Below, piece after piece: positions 22,385 through 31,166 of a stretch of 36,512 nt of DNA (positions are counted from its first letter, which is position 1; each line of letters starts with the position of its first letter). Location: NCBI GenBank assembly GCA_041750975.1, contig JBGSYN010000072.1, positions 1-36,512 of the forward strand. Direction: 5' to 3'. Under the pieces are notes generated by a model. It saw only the letters and a program-made list of their open reading frames with translations, had not been told where the DNA came from and searched no databases. Both the position numbers and the translations under genes were made by a program. The DNA is from JBGSYN01 sp041750975 (GTDB taxonomy: Bacteria > Pseudomonadota > Alphaproteobacteria > Geminicoccales > Geminicoccaceae).

Positions 22385-24568
22385 TCATTTTTCAGTCCAC
22401 AGACGCTCGCCCCGTTCGGGGCGGACCATGCGGATTTCGGGTTCGGAACCGCTAAGGTCGATCGACATTCCCTCGGCCCACCAGAGCGTCCGCGGTCCGA
22501 TCGCGAGCGTGCCGTCGGCGCATTCGTCCGACCCGGTCAGGACGATCACGAGATCGGCCCGCCTGCAATCCTCGGCGACCGCTGTCGGCGACCGCGCCAA
22601 GGCGACGACGCGATTATCGATCCAAAGCCTGCAGCCCGACGGATCGCAGCGGCCGAGATCGCCGTCGATCCGATCACTCAGCGGCAGTTCCTGGATCTCG
22701 GATGCCATCATTGCCCGCTGCCAGATTTCATCGCGGTAGCCGTCCTTGCGCCGCGCCTCGACATGCATGATGCCGGCGCCGTCGCGGGCGGCGAGACCGA
22801 GCCCGCCCCGGGCGATAAGGAGATCCGGGCTTTTCGCCGTCAGGGACAGGATGACGCCGAGGGCAACAGGTCCGAGCCCCCAATAACGCCAGGATTTACG
22901 CCAAAGGCAGAGCCAGAGCCCGCCAAAGGCGATCAGCGGCAAGACCGGCGCCGGCAGCGGCGGGGTCGACACGCTGGCCCCCGGCAGAGCTGCTACCCAG
23001 GCTGCGATCGCCAACACCGCGGCGATGCCTTTGCCCATGACGGCAAAGGCCAGACCCTCAAGGCCGATCGGCATGGTCAGGACGGCGAACAATCCGGCCG
23101 GCATGATCCAGAATGCGGTGATCGGTACGGCCAGGAGATTGGCCAGGACGCCATAGGTGGCGATCCGCTGGAAATGCACTGCTGCGAAACCCGTCGTTGC
23201 CAGCGAGGCGATCAGCGTCGTCGCGCAGATGCCGAGAAAATAGAGCAGCAACTGGCGGGCAAGGCTGAGTTCGTCGTCGCTGGTGCGCGCCATCAAAAAC
23301 GCCGGGCGCCGCTCGTAGAAGGCAATCAGGCCGATCACCGCCGCAAACGACATCTGGAACGACGCGCCGAGAACGCTCTCCGGGCTGTGCAGGAGAACGC
23401 CCAACGCTGCGATGGCGACTAGGCGCATCGAGATCGGATTGCGATCGAGCATGACCGCTAGCAGCGCGATGGCCGCCATCATGAAGGCGCGCTGCGTCGG
23501 CACCGTGGCGCCTGCCAGCAGCAGATAGCCGAAGGCGCCGAAGAGAGCGATCAGTGCCGCGAGCTTCTTGACGGGAAAGCGGATCGCCAATGGCTCGATC
23601 AGCGCCAGGCCGTGGCGGGCAATGAGATAGATCGTGCCTGCGATCAAGCCGATATGCAGCCCCGAAATGGCCAGAAGATGCGCCAGTCCCGAGGCCTGCA
23701 TGTCGAACCAGACCTGTTGCGGGATATCGCTCCGCAGGCCGGTGAGGAGTGCCCCGGCAACGGCACCTTCGGGTGCGGCGAGGGAAGCGATCGCCGATGA
23801 GGCGATCTGGTGGCGGAGTGTCGCCACGGTGTCGCCGAAGGAGCTGCCTTGCGCGCGCTCCAGCACCTCGATCGTCCCAAACGTGAAGCCGAGCCCGCCG
23901 AGCTGCTCGAAAAAGGCCCGGCGGGCATAGTCGAACCCGCCCGGCAGCAAGGGTCCCTGCGGCGGCTGCAACATGCCGCGTGCACTGATGCGGTCGCCGA
24001 CGCCGAGTTCCGGCTCGCGCGAGCGCGTCGTGACCCTGATCCGAGCCGGCGTCTGCGCCTCCTCGACCTCTTCGAGTGCAAGATCGGACAACAGCAGCCG
24101 GTAGCCTTCATTGCGCGGCTCCATGGCGATGATCCGGCCGCTGAACGCAAAGCTCCCCTGACGCTCGATCACGGGAGCTGCCATGTAGTCGGCGCGCAAG
24201 CCGGCGATGCCGAAGCCGATCACCGCGATGGCCAGGCCACAAAGCAAGGCGTGGGGGAGATGGCGGTCATGCCAGCGTTCGCCGGAGCGGCCCATGGCAA
24301 CGATTGCCCCTAGGCCCACGGCTGCCGCGGCGGCGCAGAGCCACCGGGGCGGCTCCGAATGCCATTGGAAGTAGAGGAGAATGCCGAGCGCCATGGCGAC
24401 CGGCACGAACAACAACCAGCGATCGCGCTCGGCCAAAGCCCGCTCGGCAAGTCGTATGCCGGCGAGCCGACGCCGCAATAGAATACCGGCAGCCAGGATC
24501 AGCGTTGCGTAGTCGGATCGGGCACTTGCGGATCGCTGCACGTTGGGCTGCTGCACCCGGGGCTGCAC
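22385..24568 (-). CDS. comEC: ComEC/Rec2 family DNA-uptake channel protein
   Basis: This polytopic membrane protein of 727 residues has an N-terminal DUF4131 region with helices followed by a soluble OB-like stretch (about residues 120-230). The Competence domain is marked by GLAHLLAISGLHIGLIAG near residue 300, then a GATVPTQRAFMMA helix and GASFQMSFAAVIGL near residue 400. In transformable bacteria ComEC carries one DNA strand into the cytoplasm. The C-terminal soluble part (from about 570) lacks the HxHxDH metal motif of the metallo-beta-lactamase domain found in long ComEC forms. The start is GTG 24568; several later starts are possible. It is divergent from the second gltX. Confidence 0.93.
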   Translation of the reverse strand: MQPRVQQPNVQRSASARSDYATLILAAGILLRRRLAGIRLAERALAERDRWLLFVPVAMALGILLYFQWHSEPPRWLCAAAAAVGLGAIVAMGRSGERWHDRHLPHALLCGLAIAVIGFGIAGLRADYMAAPVIERQGSFAFSGRIIAMEPRNEGYRLLLSDLALEEVEEAQTPARIRVTTRSREPELGVGDRISARGMLQPPQGPLLPGGFDYARRAFFEQLGGLGFTFGTIEVLERAQGSSFGDTVATLRHQIASSAIASLAAPEGAVAGALLTGLRSDIPQQVWFDMQASGLAHLLAISGLHIGLIAGTIYLIARHGLALIEPLAIRFPVKKLAALIALFGAFGYLLLAGATVPTQRAFMMAAIALLAVMLDRNPISMRLVAIAALGVLLHSPESVLGASFQMSFAAVIGLIAFYERRPAFLMARTSDDELSLARQLLLYFLGICATTLIASLATTGFAAVHFQRIATYGVLANLLAVPITAFWIMPAGLFAVLTMPIGLEGLAFAVMGKGIAAVLAIAAWVAALPGASVSTPPLPAPVLPLIAFGGLWLCLWRKSWRYWGLGPVALGVILSLTAKSPDLLIARGGLGLAARDGAGIMHVEARRKDGYRDEIWQRAMMASEIQELPLSDRIDGDLGRCDPSGCRLWIDNRVVALARSPTAVAEDCRRADLVIVLTGSDECADGTLAIGPRTLWWAEGMSIDLSGSEPEIRMVRPERGERLWTEK

Positions 24569-24622
24569 CGTGCTAGTGAAAGATGTTCATTGTCAGACCA
24601 AAAAGCACCGAGAAAATCAACT

Positions 24623-26050
24623 ATGGGTTTTACCGTTCGCTTCGCCCCCTCACCCACAGGGTTCCTGCATATCGGCGGGGCCCGAACCGCCCTCTTTAAT
24701 TGGCTGTTCGCGAGGCATCATGACGGCCGGTTCTTGATCCGGATCGAGGATACCGATCGCCAGCGCTCCACCGAAGCGGCGATCGAGGCGATCTTCGATG
24801 GTCTCGACTGGCTCGGCCTAGAGAGCGACGAGCCGCCCGTGTTCCAGTCGCAGCGGATCGACGCCCACAAGGCAGCAGCCTCACGCCTGCTTGAGGAGGG
24901 CAAGGCCTATCATTGCTATTGCACGCCCGAGGAACTCGACCAGATGCGGGCCCAGGCCAAGGCTGAGAAACGGCCGACGCGCTACGATGGCCGCTGGCGC
25001 GATCGCGATCCGAGCGAAGCGCCTGCCGGCGTCGATCCGGTGGTGCGCCTCAAGATGCCGCTCGATGGCGAGACCGTGATCGACGACGCCGTGCAGGGTG
25101 CCGTCAGGGTCGCCAACAAGGAGCTTGACGATATGGTGCTCCTGCGGGCCGATGGCACGCCCACCTACATGCTCTCGGTGGTCGTCGACGACGTCGAAAT
25201 GGGTATCACCCACGTCATTCGCGGCGATGACCACCTCACCAACGCCTTTCGCCAGAACCAGCTTTTCCTTGCGCTGGGTCATCGACCGCCCCGATTCGCC
25301 CATATCCCGCTGATCCATGGCCCCGACAGTGCCAAACTCTCCAAACGCCATGGCGCGCTCGGCGTCGATGCCTACCGTGACATGGGCTTTCTGCCGGAGG
25401 CGGTCTCGAACTACCTGCTCCGTCTCGGCTGGGCGCATGGCGATGAAGAGATCATCACGCGGGATCAGGCAATTGCCTGGTTCGATCTCGATGGCGTCGG
25501 CCGCTCGGCGGCGCGCTTCGACCTGCAGAAGCTGACCGCACTGAACGGACATTATCTCCGCGAGGCCGACGATGCGCGCTTGGTGGCGTTGATCCGGCCC
25601 ATGATCGAAGCGCGGGATATCATGATGGACGAGGCAGGTCGCGAGCGATTGACACGCGGCATGGCGGGCCTGAAACAGCGCGCAAAAACCCTGATCGAGC
25701 TCGTCGAGTCGAGTTTGTTCTATGTACGTTCGCGGCCAATACCGCTAGAGGCCAAGGCTGCGAAGCTTCTGGGTGACGAGACGCGCTCGATGCTCGAGGA
25801 ACTGATCGAGCCTCTTGAACGCGTCGAGCCCTGGCGCGAAGACACGCTCGAAGCCCATTGCCGCGCCGAGGCGGAGCGCCTGGGTGTGGGTTTCGGCAAG
25901 ATCGCCCAGCCGCTCCGCGCGGCACTCACAGGTCTCGCCGTCTCGCCGGGTATCTTCGAGATCATGGCAATACTGGGCCGGGACAACGTCATTGCGAGAC
26001 TTCAGGATACCGCTCTTGGTCTCAACCCGATGGTCATTACCGGGAATTGA
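24623..26050 (+). CDS. gltX: Glutamyl-tRNA synthetase, second copy
   Basis: A 475-residue enzyme with FAPSPTGFLHIGGARTALFNW at the N-terminus (HIGH as HIGG), FLIRIEDTDRQRS, the CYCTPEEL segment and the KMSKS equivalent KLSKRHGALG near residue 240, followed by an all-helical anticodon-binding domain. It is the more canonical of the two copies. The ATG at 24623 fits the family; a TTG at 24590 adds 11 residues. GAGAAA about 9 bases upstream of the ATG is a weak ribosome site. It is divergent from comEC with little space between and is followed by gltA, a common alphaproteobacterial pairing. Confidence 0.96.
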   Translation: MGFTVRFAPSPTGFLHIGGARTALFNWLFARHHDGRFLIRIEDTDRQRSTEAAIEAIFDGLDWLGLESDEPPVFQSQRIDAHKAAASRLLEEGKAYHCYCTPEELDQMRAQAKAEKRPTRYDGRWRDRDPSEAPAGVDPVVRLKMPLDGETVIDDAVQGAVRVANKELDDMVLLRADGTPTYMLSVVVDDVEMGITHVIRGDDHLTNAFRQNQLFLALGHRPPRFAHIPLIHGPDSAKLSKRHGALGVDAYRDMGFLPEAVSNYLLRLGWAHGDEEIITRDQAIAWFDLDGVGRSAARFDLQKLTALNGHYLREADDARLVALIRPMIEARDIMMDEAGRERLTRGMAGLKQRAKTLIELVESSLFYVRSRPIPLEAKAAKLLGDETRSMLEELIEPLERVEPWREDTLEAHCRAEAERLGVGFGKIAQPLRAALTGLAVSPGIFEIMAILGRDNVIARLQDTALGLNPMVITGN

Positions 26051-26154
26051 AAGGCGGGCGATTGAAGGCGGCGGCGATGCCGGCTAGTTTGAAGTCAGGC
26101 GCGGTCGCGCCCGTTTCCGAGGCAGCACCTTTCCCCCTTCTTAGGAGGCACTAA

Positions 26155-27459
26155 ATGAACGATACGGCCAATCAGTCGGTGGCCAAGCTGGAGGATGCCC
26201 AGGGCAACAAGCTGGATCTGCCGATCATCGCCGGCACGCTCGGTCCGGAAGTCCTCGATATTCGCAAGCTCTATGGCGCGACAAATCACTTCACCTACGA
26301 TCCAGGGTACACGTCGACCGCCAGCTGCCGCTCAGCCATCACCTATATCGATGGCGAGGAAGGCATCCTTCTCCACCGCGGCTACCGGATCGAGGAACTG
26401 GCCGCGAACTGCACCTTTCTCGAGGTCGCCTACCTGATCCTCTATGGCGAGCTGCCGAAACAGCAGGAACTCGACAAGTTCGTTCATGATGTGACCTATC
26501 ACACCATGGTTCACGAGCAGATCAACTTCCTGTTCCGTGGATTCAGGCGTGATGCCCATCCGATGGCCCTGATGATCGCGGTCGTCGGTGCGCTCTCGGC
26601 GTTCTACTATGAGGATCTCGATGTCACGGATCCCAATGCGCGCCGGGTCGCGACCTTCCGGATCATCGCCAAGATCCCGACCATCGCGGCCATGGCGTTC
26701 AAATTTTCGGTCGGTCAACCCTTCATCTACCCCCGCAACGACCTGACCTATGCCGAGAACTTCTTGAATATGAAGTTTGCCGTGCCGTGCGAGCCCTACG
26801 TTATCAAACCGGCGCTGGCGAAGGCGTTGGACCGGATCTTCATCCTCCACGCCGATCACGAGCAGAATGCCTCGACCTCGACCGTGCGGCTGGTGGGCTC
26901 GACCGGCGCCTCGCCCTATGCGGCCATCGCCGCCGGCATTGCCTCGCTGTGGGGCCCCGCTCATGGCGGCGCCAATGAGGCCGTGGTCAACATGCTGGAG
27001 GAAATCGGGACGCCCGACCGCATCCCGGAATTCATCGAGCGCGCCAAGGATCACGAGGATCCGTTCCGGCTCATGGGCTTCGGCCACCGCGTCTACAAGA
27101 ACCACGATCCGAGGGCGAGCGTGCTGAAGGAGAGCGCCGACGAAGTGCTGGAGGACCTCGGGCAGGCCGACAACCCGAAGCTCGAAATCGCCAAGGAACT
27201 GGAACGGCTGGCGCTCGAGGATGAGTATTTCCACGATCGCAAGCTGTTCCCGAATGTCGATTTCTATTCGGGCATCATCCTCGAGGCGATGAATATCCCG
27301 ACCAACATGTTCACGGCAATCTTCGCGCTGGCCCGCACGGTCGGCTGGATCGCGCAGTGGAACGAGATGATCGTCGATCCCGAGCAGAAGATCGGCCGTC
27401 CTCGCCAGCTTTATACCGGACCGACGGAACGTCGTTTCGTCGGTATGGCCGAGCGCTGA
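26155..27459 (+). CDS. gltA: Citrate synthase
   Basis: It condenses oxaloacetate and acetyl-CoA to citrate, the first step of the TCA cycle. The 434-residue sequence is the long, hexameric Gram-negative type, with an extra N-terminal beta domain (residues 1-50). Catalytic residues are visible as His270 (GPAHGGANE), His311 (GFGHRVYKNHDPR) and Asp369 (VDFYSGI), close to E. coli positions 264, 305 and 362. AGGAGG six bases before the ATG is an excellent ribosome site, in keeping with high expression. It converges on fabZ across a hairpin. Confidence 0.98.
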   Translation: MNDTANQSVAKLEDAQGNKLDLPIIAGTLGPEVLDIRKLYGATNHFTYDPGYTSTASCRSAITYIDGEEGILLHRGYRIEELAANCTFLEVAYLILYGELPKQQELDKFVHDVTYHTMVHEQINFLFRGFRRDAHPMALMIAVVGALSAFYYEDLDVTDPNARRVATFRIIAKIPTIAAMAFKFSVGQPFIYPRNDLTYAENFLNMKFAVPCEPYVIKPALAKALDRIFILHADHEQNASTSTVRLVGSTGASPYAAIAAGIASLWGPAHGGANEAVVNMLEEIGTPDRIPEFIERAKDHEDPFRLMGFGHRVYKNHDPRASVLKESADEVLEDLGQADNPKLEIAKELERLALEDEYFHDRKLFPNVDFYSGIILEAMNIPTNMFTAIFALARTVGWIAQWNEMIVDPEQKIGRPRQLYTGPTERRFVGMAER

Positions 27460-27464
27460 GCTAC

Positions 27465-27521
27465 AGGAGGAACAATTTGTCTCCCGCCGAATCCGTTCAG
27501 GCTGCGGCGGGAGATCCTCCT
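27465..27521. terminator. Bidirectional hairpin between gltA and fabZ
   Basis: TCTCCCGCCG (27480-27489) pairs perfectly with CGGCGGGAGA (27505-27514) around a 15-base loop. An outer AGGAGG (27465-27470) can pair with CCTCCT (27516-27521) across a bulge. It lies between two convergent stops and probably ends transcription from both sides, but there is no T-run, so it is not a textbook intrinsic terminator. Confidence 0.6.
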
Positions 27522-28071
27522 ATTCGACCGGAACTGTCGAGATCATTCCGGGCTTGGTCTTGCGGGCGGACGGGCCGCCCATCATCGCACTGAAGGTCGC
27601 TTCCGTGGCCAGGCGGCCATCGACGACCGCCCGCCCCTCGAACTTGAACACGTTGAGCTTGCTCTGGATGAGGGCGACTTCCAGCACGATCTGGTTGCCG
27701 GGACGAACCGGCTTGCGAAACTTGGCGCGATCGACCGACATGAAATAGACGATGCTGCCTCTGGCTTCATGACCGAGGCTCGCGACGACAAGGGCGCCGG
27801 CGGCTTGGGCCAGCGCCTCGACCACAAGCACGCCGGGCATGATCGGGTCGGTCGGGAAATGTCCCTGGAAGAACGGCTCGTTGAAGGTGACGTTCTTGAT
27901 GCCGATTGCGCTTTTGAAAGCGACGACGTTAGTCAGACGATCGAGCATCAGCATCGGATAGCGATGCGGAATCATTTTGAGGATGTCGTCGAAGTCAAAA
28001 TTGCCTAGCGGCTCGCCCACCTCAGGTTGGTGGACGACCGGAAGGCTGGCAGCCGCCTGCTGAGCATTCAT
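27520..28071 (-). CDS. fabZ: 3-hydroxyacyl-[acyl-carrier-protein] dehydratase
   Basis: It dehydrates 3-hydroxyacyl-ACP in fatty-acid elongation. The hot-dog fold is marked by ILKMIPHRYPMLMLDR near residue 30 and the active-site stretch FFQGHFPTDPIMPGVL with its catalytic His, plus EALAQAAG with the catalytic Glu. The ATG at 28071 gives 183 residues and has GAGGG about ten bases upstream. The frame stays open to an ATG at 28104 and a TTG at 28149 that overlaps the ompH stop, so a longer product is possible. It follows ompH directly; lpxD, which usually stands between them, and lpxA, which usually follows, are both absent. Confidence 0.93.
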   Translation of the reverse strand: MNAQQAAASLPVVHQPEVGEPLGNFDFDDILKMIPHRYPMLMLDRLTNVVAFKSAIGIKNVTFNEPFFQGHFPTDPIMPGVLVVEALAQAAGALVVASLGHEARGSIVYFMSVDRAKFRKPVRPGNQIVLEVALIQSKLNVFKFEGRAVVDGRLATEATFSAMMGGPSARKTKPGMISTVPVE

Positions 28072-28145
28072 GCCGTTCAATCCCTCTCTGGCGCCTCTTG
28101 CCATCGGCTCGCCAAGCGTATCCGGTACACCCTGACTGCCCCGAT

Positions 28146-28754
28146 TCAAGGCAAAGCTGTCTCGATCTCGACTTTTGGCAATCGCTCATCGAGGCGCCGC
28201 AGCACCTCTTCGGTCAGATCGATTTGAGGTGAGAAAAGCAGAACCGTGTCACTAGGCAAGACAAGATTGAACTCGCGCTCGTCGGCAATGTCCTCGAGCA
28301 CCGCGATAATGGCACCCCGGACCTCGCCCAAAGCCTCCGACGAAATCGTGTCCAGCGCCTGTGCCCGGTCCTGGGCTATTCGCTGGACCCTCGCCACTTC
28401 GGCCTCGAATTGTCGGCGTGCGGCGGCGAATTCTTCGTTCGAAATTTTGCCCCGCTGCTCGCCCAGCGCAACGTCACGCTCATGCAGGCGATTTTCCTCG
28501 GCGGCGATTTCGTCGCGAACCTGCTGTCGCATCTCGTCGATCCGTTCGCGGATGACACGGGTCGACTGAGCGTTGTGCAGTACCCGCTGATAGTCGACCA
28601 CTGCGACAACCGAGCGCGGCAGCTGGCTCCCGCCGACAAACTCGTCGATGGTCTCCGGCTGGCGCGTGGTCAGGGCCCAGGCCAGCGCGAGGATGGTCAG
28701 AACGACAAGCGGCGTGCCGATGAACAGGAACAGGCGGCGCCAGGTGCGACCCAC
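28146..28754 (-). CDS. OmpH/Skp family periplasmic chaperone
   Basis: This chaperone binds unfolded outer-membrane proteins and delivers them to the BAM complex. From the GTG at 28754 the protein has 202 residues. An N-terminal helix (RRLFLFIGTPLVVLTILALA) acts as signal or anchor. A short strand, VVAVVDYQRVL, follows, then a long charged coiled coil (about residues 65-150) typical of the Skp tentacles, and a final strand with NLVLPSDTVLLFSPQIDLT. The frame is open upstream inside bamA, but homology starts here. It lies 11 bases after the bamA stop. Confidence 0.85.
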   Translation of the reverse strand: MGRTWRRLFLFIGTPLVVLTILALAWALTTRQPETIDEFVGGSQLPRSVVAVVDYQRVLHNAQSTRVIRERIDEMRQQVRDEIAAEENRLHERDVALGEQRGKISNEEFAAARRQFEAEVARVQRIAQDRAQALDTISSEALGEVRGAIIAVLEDIADEREFNLVLPSDTVLLFSPQIDLTEEVLRRLDERLPKVEIETALP

Positions 28755-28765
28755 GAGCCTGGTTC

Positions 28766-31066
28766 CTAAAAGCGCGTGCCGAACGAAACCAGGAAGGTTT
28801 CCGTCTGATCGTCGCTTTCCTTGAGAAAGGCCTGGGCGTAGTCGACCGACAGCGGGCCTAAGGGCGACAGCCATGAAAGGCCGACACCCGCGGATGCCCT
28901 GAGTTCGCCGCTATCCTCGAGCGTCGGTCCGCTGACATCGATCTTCCTCAGTGTCCCGGCCTGCGTGAAGGTGCGGCCGAAGATTCTGAGTTCCTCGGGC
29001 AGACCGAGCGGGAAGCGGACTTCCGCCGTGCCTACATAATAGAGATTTCCGCCGAGAGCGTCGTCGGTCTCGTTGTCCCTGGGACCGATGCCGCCGAACT
29101 GGAAGCCCCGAAAGGTCTGGCCGCCGATGAAGAAACGATTGGAAAGTTGCACGTCCTCGCCGGCAAAGCCGAAGATATAGCCGCCGCTCGCACCGAGATT
29201 GAGCACGACATCGGGAAAGAAGGAATAGTACCAGTTGGCCTGGCCTTCGTGGCGCACGAAGCGGTTGTCGCCGCCAAGCCCTGCGACGTCCTGATCGACT
29301 TGGAGATAATAGCCTTCGGAAGGCAGAAACCTCGTATCCCTCCGATCGTAGGTGAAGGTCTGGCCGACCGATGATGTGATGCGGCTACCCTCCTCGTCCT
29401 GGATGAAGACCGACGCGTCATTGTCGACATTGTCGATCGAATCGTCGCGCAAGGTGTAACGCACCGAATGACGCAGGCGCTCGGTCAGAGGGTAGCTGCC
29501 TCTGAGGCGAAAGCCGGTCGATTCCTCGTCGAAGTTGCTTTCGCTCTGGAAATCGGTGCGGCTGCTGAAGATATCGACGCCGGCGGCAAAGTCGTAGCCG
29601 AGGAAATAGGGCTCTGTGAAGCTCACCTCGACTTCCTGGCGCCGTCCGGAAACCGTCAAATTGGCAACGAAGATCTGGCCGCGGCCAAGCAGATTGCGTT
29701 CCGACAGACGAATATCGCCAAGGGGACCGTCGGTCGTCGAGAAGCCGGCGCCGAACGAGAGTTCGCCGGTGGATTTTTCGGCGACCTCGACATCGACGAT
29801 GATACGATCGGGAGCGCTGCCCGGAACCGTCTGGATGTTCACCGTCTCGAAATAGTCGAGATTCTGCAGGCGTTGCCGGGATCGTCGGATCAGGGCTGCA
29901 TTGAAGGCGTCGCCTTCGGCAATGCGGAACTCCCGCCGGATCACCCGGTCGAGTGTTCGGACATTGCCCCGGATATCGATCTGCTCGACATAGACCCTCG
30001 GCCCCTCGTCGATTTCGAAGGTGATGTCGACGGTCAGAGCCTCACGATTGCGGCGTTCGTTGGCCTCGACCCGGCCGAAGGCGTAACCGAGCTGGCCGAC
30101 TTCGTCGGTCAGTGCCTGGATCGTACTCTCGATCTCGTCGGCATTATAGGTGTCGCCGCTCTCGATCGTCACCAGGGGCTCGAGATCCTCGATGCCGAGA
30201 TCCGGCAATTGCGCATCGATGTCGATCGTGCCGAAATCGTAGCGGTCGCCTTCCTCGAGGGTGAAGGTGATGAAGAACTGGCTGCCGTCCGGCGTCAGTT
30301 CGGCGATCGCCGAGATCACCGCGAAATCGGCGAAGCCCCGCGCCCGGTAGTAGCGCCGCAGAAGCTCCTGGTCGAACGCCAGGCGGTCCGGATCGTAAGT
30401 GTCGCTGCTGGAAAAGAGACGCCAGAAGGCCGATTCCTTGGTGGCGATCACGCTCCTGAGCGTGCTGTCCGAGAATTCCTCATTGCCGATGAAGGTTATG
30501 CCGCCGACGCCGGTCAGCGGACCCTCATTGATCTCGAAGACGAGATCGACCCGGTTCTGGTCGAGCTGAATGACCTTGGGCTCGACCGTGGCCGCGAACC
30601 GCCCGTTGCGGCGATAGAGTTCGAGGATCCGGGTTACCGCACTCTGCACGCGCGCCCGGGTGTAGACGACGCGGGGGCGGAGCTGCACCTCCGCCTCGAG
30701 CGTCTCGTCGTCGAGCCGCAAATTACCTTCGAACGCAATCCGGTTGATGATCGGGTTTTCGACCACGTCGATAACCAGGATATTGCCCTGCGGCGTGATC
30801 GCGACATCGTCGAACAGACCCGTGGCATAGAGGCTTTTCAGCGATTCATCGAGTTCGTCGGCATTGAACGGATCGCCCGGCCGGACCCGAAGATAGCTTT
30901 CGATCGTACTGGGCTCGATCCGTTGATTGCCGCGAATTTCGATTCGCTCGATGATTTGCTGGCCGGTAAAGCCTTCCTGGCCAGTTTGCGCCCACGGTGT
31001 CGCACCGAACGAAGTCGCCAAAAACAACGCAACCACTAGCCAGAGCGGCAGCAGGAAAGCCCGCAT
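28766..31066 (-). CDS. bamA: Outer membrane protein assembly factor BamA
   Basis: This is the central beta-barrel of the outer-membrane protein insertion machine, 766 residues. A signal peptide (about 1-27) precedes five POTRA domains (roughly 35-420), each recognisable by IxxIxGNxR-type strands such as IERIEIRGNQRI and VEQIDIRGNVRT. A 16-strand barrel follows, with the conserved loop motif TFRGFQFGGIGPRD (the VRGF/Y equivalent) and a C-terminal SFGTRF ending in Phe as a barrel sorting signal. AAGGA six bases before the ATG gives the start. It is flanked by rseP and ompH as expected. Confidence 0.97.
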   Translation of the reverse strand: MRAFLLPLWLVVALFLATSFGATPWAQTGQEGFTGQQIIERIEIRGNQRIEPSTIESYLRVRPGDPFNADELDESLKSLYATGLFDDVAITPQGNILVIDVVENPIINRIAFEGNLRLDDETLEAEVQLRPRVVYTRARVQSAVTRILELYRRNGRFAATVEPKVIQLDQNRVDLVFEINEGPLTGVGGITFIGNEEFSDSTLRSVIATKESAFWRLFSSSDTYDPDRLAFDQELLRRYYRARGFADFAVISAIAELTPDGSQFFITFTLEEGDRYDFGTIDIDAQLPDLGIEDLEPLVTIESGDTYNADEIESTIQALTDEVGQLGYAFGRVEANERRNREALTVDITFEIDEGPRVYVEQIDIRGNVRTLDRVIRREFRIAEGDAFNAALIRRSRQRLQNLDYFETVNIQTVPGSAPDRIIVDVEVAEKSTGELSFGAGFSTTDGPLGDIRLSERNLLGRGQIFVANLTVSGRRQEVEVSFTEPYFLGYDFAAGVDIFSSRTDFQSESNFDEESTGFRLRGSYPLTERLRHSVRYTLRDDSIDNVDNDASVFIQDEEGSRITSSVGQTFTYDRRDTRFLPSEGYYLQVDQDVAGLGGDNRFVRHEGQANWYYSFFPDVVLNLGASGGYIFGFAGEDVQLSNRFFIGGQTFRGFQFGGIGPRDNETDDALGGNLYYVGTAEVRFPLGLPEELRIFGRTFTQAGTLRKIDVSGPTLEDSGELRASAGVGLSWLSPLGPLSVDYAQAFLKESDDQTETFLVSFGTRF

Positions 31067-31166
31067 CCTCGATCCTTGATTGGCAGCCGCTCACCGCTCT
31101 TGCGATCGGTTGACCTCGGCCGCTCTCTTCCTCAAGTTTGGTCCCCGCGATCCGGCCCGAATGTTA

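Noticed and set aside
26098..26111. GGCGCG-GT-CGCGCC palindrome before gltA
   Set aside because: The loop is two bases and no T-run follows; it is likely chance in GC-rich sequence and does not look like a terminator or known operator.
27477..27593. A 38-codon TTG frame after gltA with AGGAGG upstream
   Set aside because: It runs through the terminator hairpin and into antisense fabZ, and the AGGAGG can be explained by the inverted repeat. Kept only as a low-interest observation.
29468..31039. A 523-codon plus-strand frame opposite bamA
   Set aside because: bamA is complete with signal peptide, POTRA domains and barrel; the opposite frame has no family features and follows the codon-phase mirror effect.
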